From NCBI GenBank assembly GCA_049366715.1, contig JBMNCQ010000004.1, positions 248,001-312,000 of the forward strand: 64,000 nucleotides of DNA. The letters are read 5' to 3'. A model generated the notes under the pieces. The model did not search any database and was not told the DNA's origin. It worked only from the letters and a program-made list of their open reading frames with translations. Origin of the DNA: JBMNCQ01 sp049366715. GTDB lineage: Bacteria; Bacillota; Peptococcia; Peptococcales; BICA1-8. Made by a program: the position numbers and the translations under genes. Every line of letters starts with the position of its first letter. The stretch's first letter is position 1. Shown piece by piece: positions 35,420-43,662 of the stretch.

Positions 35420-36098
35420 TTACACCCAACCTCCATTCTGTCCAGGTTACCAGTCTGGAAATAGTTAAAGTCATCACTAAATAGACTAAAGCTACGCCTA
35501 TATACGTAGGAAACGAAGCAAAAGTTACGGCGACATACAACTGACCCTTGCGGGTTAACTCCTCGACACCAATTACAGCTAAAAGGGAAGTATCCTTTAA
35601 GAGCACGATGAACTCATTCCCTAACGGTGGTATTATCCTTCTAAAGGCCTGGGGCAGAATAATATATCTCATCGCTTGAAAATGGGTCATGCCTAAAGAA
35701 CGGGCCGCTTCCATCTGACCTCTTTCTATGGACTGGATTCCGGCCCGGAAAATTTCCGCCACGTAGGCACCGCTGTTAATGCTGCAAACCACTACTGCAG
35801 CAACCATGGGCTCAATACGAAAAGATGTCTGGGTAATCCCTGATATCAAATATGGTATTCCATAATAAAATAAGAGAATCTGTACAAATAACGGCGTACC
35901 CCTGATAAAATCCACATAAACAGCGCTGGGAACTCTAAATATGATATTCTTCGATAATTTCCCTAATCCCATAAATAATCCGATAATTATTCCAAAAAAT
36001 ACAGAAAGGGAAGTAATTTCAATTGTTAAAACAGCGCCATTTAATAATTGAGGCAATACTCTTATGATATGATTCAGATATGATTGCAAAATTTCCAC
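35403..36098 (-). CDS. Polar amino-acid ABC transporter permease
   Basis: A 231-residue HisM/GlnP-type permease. TM segments are at about residues 15-40, 52-75, 80-105, 140-160 and 185-210. The EAA-like coupling motif is EAARSLGMTHFQAMRYIILPQAFR near 145-168. The GTG at 36098 follows GGAGGTGATGTT, a strong site, so the upstream in-frame codons are leader. An attenuator-like hairpin lies just upstream. Confidence 0.93.
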   Translation of the reverse strand: MEILQSYLNHIIRVLPQLLNGAVLTIEITSLSVFFGIIIGLFMGLGKLSKNIIFRVPSAVYVDFIRGTPLFVQILLFYYGIPYLISGITQTSFRIEPMVAAVVVCSINSGAYVAEIFRAGIQSIERGQMEAARSLGMTHFQAMRYIILPQAFRRIIPPLGNEFIVLLKDTSLLAVIGVEELTRKGQLYVAVTFASFPTYIGVALVYLVMTLTISRLVTWTEWRLGVSDRRG

Positions 36099-36113
36099 AA
36101 CATCACCTCCACA

Positions 36114-36151
36114 TAAGAAAAAAGACCATCCGTTTGCCACAGGCAGCGGAT
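36114..36151 (-). terminator. Attenuator-like hairpin before the permease gene
   Basis: On the minus strand ATCCG-c-TGCC, TGT loop, GGCA-aa-CGGAT is followed by GGTCTTTTTTC. It would end part of the transcripts between the binding-protein gene and the permease gene, giving more binding protein than transporter. Confidence 0.6.
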
Positions 36152-36193
36152 CCTCTAAAGTAAGACACAGGCATTTTGGCAAGGGAATAAAGT

Positions 36194-36224
36194 AAATGCG
36201 TAACACACAGTGTGTTACGCATTT
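36194..36224. terminator. Near-perfect palindromic hairpin after the binding-protein gene
   Basis: A 15-bp stem of AAATGCGTAACACAC and its complement around one base, 16 bp past the stop of the binding-protein gene. With little U-tract on the minus strand it may protect the mRNA 3' end more than terminate. Confidence 0.65.
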
Positions 36225-36239
36225 TGTGCTGACATTTGA

Positions 36240-37034
36240 CTAGAAATATTTTTTCTGTAACTCTTGATATTTGCCGTTGTCTTTAACATTTTGCAAGCCT
36301 TTATTAATTTTCTCTAACAATTCCTGGTTACCTTCTTTAACGGCAAATCCGTAAGAGTCACTTTCCAACACTTCGCCGACAATCTTAATTTTCCCGGACT
36401 GTTTTGCCATGTAAGCTTCGGTAACAGGCTTATCGTTTATTACCGCCTCTACCCCGCCACTCATAAGCTCCATCATTACAATATCAACTGTATTAAAGGT
36501 CTTGATCTCTTTAATGATCCCTTCGTTCTTTAACTCTTCTGCTTTAGCGGCACCCGTTGTTCCGATTTGAACTGCCACCGTTTTCCCCTGCAAATCATCT
36601 TGGCCGTTAATATCCTCATTATCGCCGGCTACGGCAATAGCCAGTCCCGCATCAATATAGGGCTCACTAAAGTCCACTTCTTCTTCCCGGTCAGGCCTGA
36701 TGGACATGCCGGAAGCAATAATATCAATGTTGCCTGTTTGAACGGCAGGTATCAAGCCGTCGAAACCAAGATTCATAATTTCCAGTTTAATCCCCTGGTC
36801 TTCGGCAATCGCTTTAATTAAATCTATATCGAAGCCGATAATATCTCCTGTTTTCTCATCTGTCATCTCAAAAGGCGGAAAAGTTGGCTCAGTTCCAACT
36901 CTATATACAGCTTCCTCCTGCGGCGCTTCCTTAGGCGTCTCTGCATTGGGCTCTTCCTGCTTAGCACATCCTGCCACAGCCAGCAAGCTTAATACCAGTA
37001 GAACTACCAGTGCTGTTTTTAAATATTTTTTCAT
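36240..37034 (-). CDS. Polar amino-acid ABC transporter binding lipoprotein
   Basis: A 264-residue substrate-binding protein (SBP_bac_3 family). The signal peptide ends in a lipobox LLAVAGC (Cys near 23), followed by an acidic linker rich in Glu and Pro. The mature domain has YRVGTEPTFPPFEM, GFDIDLIKAIAEDQG, LIPAVQTGNIDIIASGMSI and RPDREEEVDFSEPY, all typical of glutamine/histidine-type binders. The ATG at 37034 follows GGAGGACCAATTG. It is the first gene of the importer operon; two hairpins separate it from the permease. Confidence 0.94.
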   Translation of the reverse strand: MKKYLKTALVVLLVLSLLAVAGCAKQEEPNAETPKEAPQEEAVYRVGTEPTFPPFEMTDEKTGDIIGFDIDLIKAIAEDQGIKLEIMNLGFDGLIPAVQTGNIDIIASGMSIRPDREEEVDFSEPYIDAGLAIAVAGDNEDINGQDDLQGKTVAVQIGTTGAAKAEELKNEGIIKEIKTFNTVDIVMMELMSGGVEAVINDKPVTEAYMAKQSGKIKIVGEVLESDSYGFAVKEGNQELLEKINKGLQNVKDNGKYQELQKKYF

Positions 37035-37572
37035 CAATTGGTCCTCCCCCTCTAATTCCAATTAATCTAACTGTCAATAATTATACATACTTAAGAATAT
37101 TTAATCAATACCCTGCTAAAATATTTTTAATGATCAGGAAAACGCTTATGAAAAACTCTCCAACCTGGTATCATCTGATAAAATATCCCTGTTTACATCC
37201 TTAGTAATTCACAATAATTTTGCATATTATTCCCTCCTGAGGCCCTCAAAAAACTTTGCTAATATCCATTGTTGTAATGAAAAGCTATTTTATAAATGAA
37301 GTTTCTCTAAATTTCGCTATAAATATTTGTCGAAATATTTCTTACACATATTTCCATTGTGGAAAGAAATCTTGTGGATAATGTGGATAAGTCTGAGGAT
37401 AACTTTAAAAACAGGGCTTTATCCCTGTGGATTGATTGGTGATTTGTTAAATTAATGTTAATATCTTTAAATTAGCGTTATTATTCTTGTCGAAATAACT
37501 ACATAAATATCTAACGATCCGTGCAAAACCTCAAGGGAAAAACAAAATTCGACGTCTTGCAACGCCGAACAG
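37035..37572. other. 538-bp AT-rich intergenic region with DnaA boxes and Spo0A-box-like sites
   Basis: No gene is supported here. Two perfect DnaA boxes (TTATCCACA on the minus strand) lie back to back at 37373-37381 and 37382-37390. Weaker forms are TGAGGATAA at 37394-37402 and TTATCCCTG / TGTGGATTG near 37419-37434. Spo0A-box cores TTGTCGAAA occur at about 37328-37336 and 37488-37496. The stretch also holds the promoter of the ABC importer operon, which I could not place. Confidence 0.6.
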
Positions 37573-38073
37573 CTATTTGCTTTTATCAAATTTATTTTCA
37601 GGCTTTCCGCTAATCTTTTTTTTATAAGCTTTTTTCGCCATATTTTTATCTTGAATCGTCTTGATATCTTTATTTACATTAGTAAGCTTGGCCTTCAACA
37701 AGTTTTCGTTAAGGATGTCCATTTCTTTAATGGCATACAAGATCTCCCCTAATTCCCCCAGGACCTCCGTTAAGTTTTCCGCAGCTTTTACCGGAAGGAC
37801 CTCGAGAAGAGCAGAACTGGAAAATACCTCTATGCCGAGGGTTTTCATAATATCCTCCCGCAAAGGTCTCAGCTGACCGTTCATCTCTTCCAGCTCACTA
37901 ATCAGCTTCTGCCGGGCAGAGATTACTTCTTCCAGCCGTTCCAGATTTTCAGCTTCAGTACATTTCTTCTGCATTTCGGCTAATTTTAACATGGCCCGGT
38001 ATTTACTCAGCTGTTTCCGGTAACCTTCGGCCATTGATTGCAGTACAGGAGTTAATAATTTACCTTTATTCAC
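37573..38073 (-). CDS. FliT-like flagellar protein, predicted
   Basis: A 166-residue mostly helical protein. I do not recognise a named family with certainty. Heptad-rich helices cover residues 10-75 (MAEGYRKQLSKYRAMLKLAE), a middle region resembles flagellar chaperones (LREDIMKTLGIE), and the tail is very basic (KKAYKKKISGKPENKFDKSK). GTG at 38073 is chosen because GGTGGTGA precedes it and it begins four bases after the fliS stop. Its place after fliS suggests an export-chaperone or FliT-like role. The tail might bind nucleic acid instead. Confidence 0.6.
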   Translation of the reverse strand: MNKGKLLTPVLQSMAEGYRKQLSKYRAMLKLAEMQKKCTEAENLERLEEVISARQKLISELEEMNGQLRPLREDIMKTLGIEVFSSSALLEVLPVKAAENLTEVLGELGEILYAIKEMDILNENLLKAKLTNVNKDIKTIQDKNMAKKAYKKKISGKPENKFDKSK

Positions 38074-38077
38074 CCTT

Positions 38078-38482
38078 TCAATCACCACCGGCGGTGCCCG
38101 GAGAAGGAGTCTTAACAAGCCTGGCGGCCTGGACCCAGGTTTCCCTGAATTCCCGTAAATACTGCTCCGGTTCGGCCAGGAATTTAACGTCCTTTTGCAT
38201 ATTAGCCTGTTGTAAATTATAATTTATATACTCATACATTTGAAACAATGACTGGGATATTTCATATTCCATATTCAATGAACCCATTAATTCATATACA
38301 ATATTCTGGCATCTGATTAAATAGTAATTTGTTTTCTCAATATCTTTCGCTTCCAGGGCACTTTTCGCCTGCCCCAGGAAACGGATGGCCCCGTCAAACA
38401 GCATAATAAGCAGTTTTTCCGGACCGGCAGTAGCGATTGACTGCTGTTTATATTGTGCATAAGGATTTTGGGCTAAAGCCAC
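38078..38482 (-). CDS. fliS: Flagellin export chaperone FliS
   Basis: FliS binds the C-terminus of flagellin and prevents early polymerisation. The 134-residue protein has the signature NPYAQYKQQSIATAGPEKLL at the start, then LLIMLFDGAIRFL near 35, and a C-terminal helix region EFRETWVQAARL. GTG at 38482 follows AAGGAGTGA. It belongs to the flaG-fliD-fliS operon controlled by the sigma-28 site at 41139-41165. Confidence 0.95.
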   Translation of the reverse strand: MALAQNPYAQYKQQSIATAGPEKLLIMLFDGAIRFLGQAKSALEAKDIEKTNYYLIRCQNIVYELMGSLNMEYEISQSLFQMYEYINYNLQQANMQKDVKFLAEPEQYLREFRETWVQAARLVKTPSPGTAGGD

Positions 38483-38602
38483 AGAAATCACTCCTTTAGA
38501 TTAGTTGCCGGCGGTTGCTACCTTACTTAATCCGCCCCTTAAGACTACCTTAACAGATTACCTTTCCCCGGACAAGTTGTTTCCAAGTGATCATGCGGAT
38601 TA

Positions 38603-38989
38603 TTAGCGCGCTTTATTGATAAAAGCCGCTTGAGCCGGATAGGGATTATAAGCTTTGTAAGCTCTCTTGCCCCGGCGCACTTTACCCAGCTTCTCCTTTA
38701 GAGCCAGCAAAACCTGATCGGCCTTCTGCCTGTTTTCCCGGTCCAGGTCCATGATTAACTTTAGAATCCTGCGGTATTCTTCGTTATTGTCCTCTTTAAC
38801 CGAATTTAGCTCTGAATTTATGGAATTTATTTTATGAATAACCATTTCCTTTTCATGAATAACCTTTTGTAATTTATCCGTATCATGATCCTCTAAAGAC
38901 TTTTTTTGCGCTAAGGTTAGTTCATAGATATTTTGTAAATATTCCTTTTTCCTGTTTTGCAATTCCCTTACCCTGTTTTCCATATCCAT
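38603..38989 (-). CDS. Small coiled-coil flagellar chaperone, FliT/FlgN-like
   Basis: A 128-residue protein made of two long helices (residues 5-50 and 55-105). The basic C-terminal tail (RGKRAYKAYNPYPAQAAF) resembles the tails of FliT/FlgN-type chaperones in clostridia. It lies between fliD and fliS, the usual place for FliT, the chaperone of the filament cap. The sequence alone is too generic to separate FliT from FlgN, and a real flgN gene sits at 56558-57040. The start is ATG 38989 with AAAGG upstream. Confidence 0.65.
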   Translation of the reverse strand: MDMENRVRELQNRKKEYLQNIYELTLAQKKSLEDHDTDKLQKVIHEKEMVIHKINSINSELNSVKEDNNEEYRRILKLIMDLDRENRQKADQVLLALKEKLGKVRRGKRAYKAYNPYPAQAAFINKAR

Positions 38990-39049
38990 CACACAACCTT
39001 TATTCGTATATTAAATATCATTATAACGGTAAAACCGGTCAGACCGGTT

Positions 39050-40726
39050 CTACTGCCCGCTGCTAAACATCTGGGTCAGCCACGTACTTTGGGAGTTCAT
39101 GTCCTGGATAGCCTTTTCCATAGCCGTGAACTGCTGCCAATAGCGGTTTTCTACAGTAGTCAGGTAATCATTCATATCATCAATCCGGTCCTCATAGTCC
39201 GAGATGCTTTTATCCAGCATACTTATGCTGCCATGCTCCGTTACAAAATCGATCAAAATGCTGGAATTTACATTTCTGTATAGTTCCGGATTATCACCGG
39301 TACCGGCTTTGTTAATGATCTCCTTCATCCCTACTGTGATATTATCATAAAGCCTGCGGATCAAACCACTTTCGCTTCTTTTTTGCTGAATTTCGTTGTT
39401 GCTTAACTTATCGTCGGCAACATCCAGCCCGGCGCCGGGCTCTTTAAATAACAACTCTAAAACACCGTCAACATCTTCTTGTATCGCCTTTTTAAGATTA
39501 GTTTCATCTATTTCCAGCTGGCCCCCCTTGGACCCGCTGAAATAATTTTGGGTAGAAATGCCTATTTGTGTTAATTGATCGAAAGCACCGCTTACTCCTG
39601 CTACATTATCGTACATACCGCTGCGCATACTGTGATAAGTGCTTTGTAAAACACCGTCTCCTTTGATCAGACCACTTTTCGCTTTTTCTTCCCACAGTTC
39701 TATTTCTTTCTCACTCATGGACTCTTTTTGTTCTTCCGTCAGGGGAGTATAATCCCGGTAGCGTTTTTCATTCAGGGTATCATTCAGCTTACTGACGATT
39801 TCATTATATTTTTCCACAAAGGCCGAAATCTTTTCATAAACTGCATCAACATCAGTGGAAACAGTAACGGTAAAGTCCCCTTCAGCTTTCAGATCCAGAT
39901 TGATATTGTTGATCGTACATTGGTTAGAAGCCATTCTAATATTATCGGCACCGTTAAAACTTAAGATCGCATCCTGCCCTTGATTTACCGCTCCGCTGGT
40001 CAGATTAAGCTGCAGTTTGTCATTCGTTCCCGTAAAAAATTCCACGGTTGCCTCCGCTTCCTGGGTTATGGTAAAGCCGTTCGCTTCCCCGGTCTCGGTG
40101 GTCTGGAAGAACAACCTGTTTATACTGGTATCATAGACGGCTTTTACACCTAAATCATTGCCGTCGCTGTCCCGGTAAGAATTTATATCATTGGCCATAT
40201 CCAGAATCGTTTTATTATTTAAATCATCACCACTGTATTCAAAAGTCTGACTGACGCCATCCTTGCTCTCAATGGTAAATTTAATCACGTCGGTATCATT
40301 TAAACCGAACTGCTCTTTTAAAGTGTCCAAATTCCCCAGGTCACCTTGACTGGCGGCGGAGAAATTCTTGGCGATCTGACTTACACTGACACTATAACTG
40401 CCGGTCACGGCATCGGCCCTGGTAGAAATGATATCGGCTATGCCGGTATCGGAGGAAGCAGCCTTTTTCACCCATTCCAGGCTGCTGACAGACTTGTTGA
40501 GCAGGGAACCGCTGGAGCTCGTCGATGTTAAACCAAACTCCTTTTTCGTATCCAAAATAAAGTTAGCCAGATCTTTATTAAGAGCATTGTATATTTCCTG
40601 TCTCCATTCAACAATGATTTTATCCTGTTTCAGTTTATCTACCTTAGTACGCTGGGCCTTCATTAAATCACTGATAATCTGGTCGGTATCGATCCCTGAA
40701 GCCAGACCGCCTATTCTTATACTCAT
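39050..40726 (-). CDS. fliD: Flagellar filament cap protein FliD
   Basis: FliD (HAP2) caps the filament tip and folds flagellin as it is added. The 558 residues fit the family. The N-terminal domain starts IRIGGLASGIDTDQIISDLM, and the C-terminal coiled-coil domain ends in DYLTTVENRYWQQFTAMEKAI, both hallmark regions. The central hypervariable part spans about 110-300. It has no signal peptide, as expected for type III export. It is downstream of flaG in the sigma-28 operon. Confidence 0.96.
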   Translation of the reverse strand: MSIRIGGLASGIDTDQIISDLMKAQRTKVDKLKQDKIIVEWRQEIYNALNKDLANFILDTKKEFGLTSTSSSGSLLNKSVSSLEWVKKAASSDTGIADIISTRADAVTGSYSVSVSQIAKNFSAASQGDLGNLDTLKEQFGLNDTDVIKFTIESKDGVSQTFEYSGDDLNNKTILDMANDINSYRDSDGNDLGVKAVYDTSINRLFFQTTETGEANGFTITQEAEATVEFFTGTNDKLQLNLTSGAVNQGQDAILSFNGADNIRMASNQCTINNINLDLKAEGDFTVTVSTDVDAVYEKISAFVEKYNEIVSKLNDTLNEKRYRDYTPLTEEQKESMSEKEIELWEEKAKSGLIKGDGVLQSTYHSMRSGMYDNVAGVSGAFDQLTQIGISTQNYFSGSKGGQLEIDETNLKKAIQEDVDGVLELLFKEPGAGLDVADDKLSNNEIQQKRSESGLIRRLYDNITVGMKEIINKAGTGDNPELYRNVNSSILIDFVTEHGSISMLDKSISDYEDRIDDMNDYLTTVENRYWQQFTAMEKAIQDMNSQSTWLTQMFSSGQ

Positions 40727-40739
40727 CTTATTTCACCCC

Positions 40740-41102
40740 TTATGCCCTTTCATCCACGAGAAGACCGGCTAATTCCATTAGCCCCGCCACGATGTCCAGT
40801 ATCTTCTCCGGTGGAATTTCTTTGATTACTTCTTTCGTTTCTTGATCAATGATCTTCACCATAATTTCTTTGGTTTTTTCATGAATAGAAAACTCTAAGC
40901 GTTTATTGTGTATTTCGATTTTATCGTTGGCCTCTTCAATTGCTTCGATCATTTCCCCGGCAGTAAATTTCGGCTCCCAGCTTGAGGTCTGATAATCACT
41001 ATCCGGTACTTTTTCCGGATTTTCCCAAACCGGCCTGTCATTATTATTAATGGGACGGATGTTCTTTACTGCAGCAGTCTCATTAATCCTTTCTACACGC
41101 AT
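40740..41102 (-). CDS. flaG: FlaG family protein
   Basis: FlaG/YvyC, 120 residues, affects filament length. The conserved C-terminal half is KRLEFSIHEKTKEIMVKIID, then EVIKEIPPEKILDIVAGLM. The N-terminal half is low-complexity and hydrophilic. It is the first gene after the sigma-28 promoter at 41139-41165, and starts 13 bp upstream of fliD. Confidence 0.93.
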   Translation of the reverse strand: MRVERINETAAVKNIRPINNNDRPVWENPEKVPDSDYQTSSWEPKFTAGEMIEAIEEANDKIEIHNKRLEFSIHEKTKEIMVKIIDQETKEVIKEIPPEKILDIVAGLMELAGLLVDERA

Positions 41103-41138
41103 AAAAATCCCCCGCTCTGTTTATTTTATTTATAATTT

Positions 41139-41165
41139 ATATCGGTAAAAACGCCGGGAAATTTA
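41139..41165 (-). promoter_or_regulatory. Sigma-28 promoter of flaG-fliD-fliS
   Basis: On the minus strand TAAA (41165-41162), 15 bases, ACCGATAT (41146-41139). This matches the sigma-D/sigma-28 consensus TAAA-N15-GCCGATAA closely and sits about 40 bp before flaG. Confidence 0.85.
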
Positions 41166-41169
41166 GCAT

Positions 41170-41204
41170 TAAGAAAAAAACTGTAGAATTAATTTCTACA
41201 GTTT
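41170..41204 (-). terminator. Terminator of the YjfB-like gene
   Basis: AAACTGTAGAA and TTCTACAGTTT form an 11-bp stem, then TTTTTTC on the minus strand. The stem includes the stop codon. The -35 of the flaG promoter begins 5 bases further on. Confidence 0.88.
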
Positions 41205-41393
41205 AACATCAATCAGCGTACCAAGCTGGGGATTAACGCTCCTCTCCATGATCTGCGTATTTGCTTCCAGCATCCTGGTTAAATCCCCGGCTTGCCCTTT
41301 AGCCGTATCCATAGCCATTTTCATAACGGAAATACCGGCTTCCTGGGCTATTTTCATTTGGTTCAAACCCATTGACAAAGCAGCTATATCCAA
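41196..41393 (-). CDS. YjfB-family putative motility protein
   Basis: A 65-residue helical protein of the YjfB family (putative motility protein). The pattern is MDIAALSMGLNQMKIAQEAGI, then SVMKMAMD and a C-terminal MERSVNPQLGTLIDV. The family is found beside flagellar genes in Bacillus and Clostridia; its function is unknown. The start is TTG with AGGAGCTGATATAG upstream. It lies between the sugar genes and flaG with its own terminator. Confidence 0.88.
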   Translation of the reverse strand: MDIAALSMGLNQMKIAQEAGISVMKMAMDTAKGQAGDLTRMLEANTQIMERSVNPQLGTLIDVKL

Positions 41394-41428
41394 CTATATC
41401 AGCTCCTTTCTGTTGAAAAGATATGCCC

Positions 41429-42739
41429 TCAGGCTTTTATTACATTACTGTTTTCCTGTGTATATACCCCGCGGGTATCGATAATCAACTTACTGTGTTT
41501 TAAAATATAATCGTAATCAAAATCATCGTGGTTAGTACTGATCAGGATACAGTCCATTTCTTCCAGATTTTCTTCGGTAATTTCCATAGATTCAAGTTCA
41601 AAATAGTGTTCCCGCATTTTGGGGAATTTGGGCACAAAGGGATCGGAATAGTAAATAATTGCGCCCTTTTCCCGCAAGAGCTCCATTAATTTTACAGAAG
41701 GTGATTCCCGGGTATCGTCTATGTTCTTTTTATAGGCCAGTCCTAAGACCAGCACTTTAGCATTTTTTAAAGATTTTTCCCTTTCATTTAACCCTTCCAT
41801 CACTTTATGAATTACCCACTGGGGCATCAGGATATTGACTTCTCCCGCCAGTTCTATAAACCTGGTATTGATTCCATACTCCCGGGCCTTCCAGGTAAGA
41901 TAAAAAGGGTCAATGGGTATACAATGCCCCCCCCAGCCCGGACCGGGATAAAAAGGAGTAAATCCGAAAGGTTTGGTTGCGGCGGCATTGATTACTTCCC
42001 AGATATCAATCCCCATCCTATCCGCAACCATCTTCATCTCATTTACCAAGCCGATATTTACCGCCCGGTAAATATTCTCCAGTAATTTGGTCAGCTCTGC
42101 GGCTTTGGTGGAACTAACAGAAATTACTTTGCCGATTATCTCCTGATATAAAGCTGTCCCGACTTGCAGGCAGTTAGCTGTGGCCCCCCCGACAACTTTA
42201 GGAATAGTACGGGTGGTAAAATCAGGATTGCCCGGATCCTCCCTTTCCGGTGAATAGAGCAGGAAAAAATCTTCTCCCAGGGTAAATCCCTTACGTTCCA
42301 GCCGGGTTTCGATCTCTTCTTCCGTAGTCCCCGGGTAAGTGGTGCTCTCCAAACTTAAAACCTGGCCTTTTTTTAAGTAGGGAAGAATTTGATCCATCGT
42401 GCCGGTAACAAAAGATAAGTCCGGTTCCCGATACCGGTTAAGGGGAGTGGGCAGGCAAAGTATCATAACATCTACCTCCCTGACTCTCGCCAAATCAGTT
42501 GTAGCCTCTAATTTTCCTTCTTCCACACCCTTTTTAATTTTCTCACTGTCAATATGCCTGATGTAGCTCTCTTTGTTCTTTAAAATTTTCTCAACCTTAG
42601 TCCTGTCCCGGTCAAATCCCAGTACCTGATAACCTGCTTCGGCAAAAGCCAGCAAAAGAGGCAGTCCTACGTAACCCATTCCGATGATTCCTATTATTGC
42701 TTCTTTTCTTTGAATTTTCTCAATTAGATTATGCATCAT
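41429..42739 (-). CDS. UDP-N-acetylhexosamine 6-dehydrogenase (WbpA/WecC-like)
   Basis: An NAD-dependent nucleotide-sugar dehydrogenase of 436 residues that oxidises C6 to a uronic acid. The Rossmann motif GMGYVGLP is at residues 20-27. LESTTYPGTTEE near 130 and SPEREDPGN near 165 point to the UDP-GlcNAc/UDP-ManNAc group. The catalytic Cys lies in GWGGHCIPIDP near 268. The C-terminal half has VLGLAYKKNIDDTRESP. Substrate choice between GlcNAc and ManNAc is open. It is the last gene of the sugar cluster and has a base composition closer to the flagellar genes than to the core of the island. Confidence 0.87.
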   Translation of the reverse strand: MMHNLIEKIQRKEAIIGIIGMGYVGLPLLLAFAEAGYQVLGFDRDRTKVEKILKNKESYIRHIDSEKIKKGVEEGKLEATTDLARVREVDVMILCLPTPLNRYREPDLSFVTGTMDQILPYLKKGQVLSLESTTYPGTTEEEIETRLERKGFTLGEDFFLLYSPEREDPGNPDFTTRTIPKVVGGATANCLQVGTALYQEIIGKVISVSSTKAAELTKLLENIYRAVNIGLVNEMKMVADRMGIDIWEVINAAATKPFGFTPFYPGPGWGGHCIPIDPFYLTWKAREYGINTRFIELAGEVNILMPQWVIHKVMEGLNEREKSLKNAKVLVLGLAYKKNIDDTRESPSVKLMELLREKGAIIYYSDPFVPKFPKMREHYFELESMEITEENLEEMDCILISTNHDDFDYDYILKHSKLIIDTRGVYTQENSNVIKA

Positions 42740-42786
42740 ACTTATAAAGCCTCTCTTTACCGAATTAATTTTGCAAGAAAAAATAA

Positions 42787-43644
42787 CTATATTCCCATTA
42801 AATATTGCCCATAATCTGTTTTCAGTAACGACCTTGCTAATACGTGTAGCTGTTCTTTTGTAATATATCCGTTACGATAAGCGATTTCCTCTATGCAGGC
42901 TATATAGAGTCCTTGTCTCTTTTGTACCGCCTGAACAAAATTACCAGCTTCTAACAGGGATTCATGTGTCCCTGTGTCTAGCCAAGCGAATCCCCTGCCC
43001 AGAATTTGTACTTTTAATTCTCCCTCGTCTAGATACACTTTGTTCACATCTGTAATTTCCAATTCTCCCCTTAAGGAAGGCTTTAAATTTTTGGCAATTC
43101 TAACTACTTTATTGTCATAAAAATACAATCCTGGTACAGCAAAATTGGACTTTGGATTTTGAGGTTTTTCCTCCAAGGATTTTACCACTTTGTCTTCTCC
43201 TATTTCCACAATTCCATATTCTCTGGGATTATTTACATAGTAGGCAAAAATACAAGCACCTTCTTTTATAGATTTATTTTTCTGTAGAATCGGAGAAAAG
43301 CCCTGCCCATAAAATACATTATCCCCTAGAATTAAACAAACGCTATCTTCTTCAATAAAATCCTCCGCAATAACAAATGCCTGGGCAATTCCTTTTGGCT
43401 CCTTTTGAACAAAATATCGAAAAGAAAGTCCTATTTGAGATCCATCTCCTAATAATTCCTCATATATAGGCAGGTCTTTACTGGTAGAAATAATCAAAAT
43501 ATCCCGTATACCGGCCAGCATCAACACAGATAAAGGGTAGTAAATCATCGGTTTATCATATACAGGAAGCAATTGCTTGCTAAGGGATTTTGTACAGGGA
43601 TAAAGTCTGGTCCCACTCCCTCCTGCCAATATAATACCCTTCAT
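42787..43644 (-). CDS. rmlA: Glucose-1-phosphate thymidylyltransferase
   Basis: RmlA (RfbA/RffH), 285 residues, makes dTDP-glucose from dTTP and glucose-1-phosphate. The N-terminus has the nucleotide-binding motif GGSGTRLYPCTKSLSKQLLP, then YDKPMIYYPLS. LGDNVFYG near 107 holds the metal-binding Asp, with EEKPQNPKS near 160 and WLDTGTHESLLEA near 222. It feeds RmlB, encoded just upstream. The two make the dTDP-4-keto-6-deoxyglucose used by the aminotransferase at 45392-46477. Confidence 0.97.
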   Translation of the reverse strand: MKGIILAGGSGTRLYPCTKSLSKQLLPVYDKPMIYYPLSVLMLAGIRDILIISTSKDLPIYEELLGDGSQIGLSFRYFVQKEPKGIAQAFVIAEDFIEEDSVCLILGDNVFYGQGFSPILQKNKSIKEGACIFAYYVNNPREYGIVEIGEDKVVKSLEEKPQNPKSNFAVPGLYFYDNKVVRIAKNLKPSLRGELEITDVNKVYLDEGELKVQILGRGFAWLDTGTHESLLEAGNFVQAVQKRQGLYIACIEEIAYRNGYITKEQLHVLARSLLKTDYGQYLMGI

Positions 43645-43662
43645 TACACAACCCCCTATCTA

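Noticed and set aside
37035..37572. Chromosomal origin (oriC)
   Set aside because: DnaA boxes are present but few, and there is no dnaA, dnaN or rpmH nearby; the window cannot show strand-skew change.
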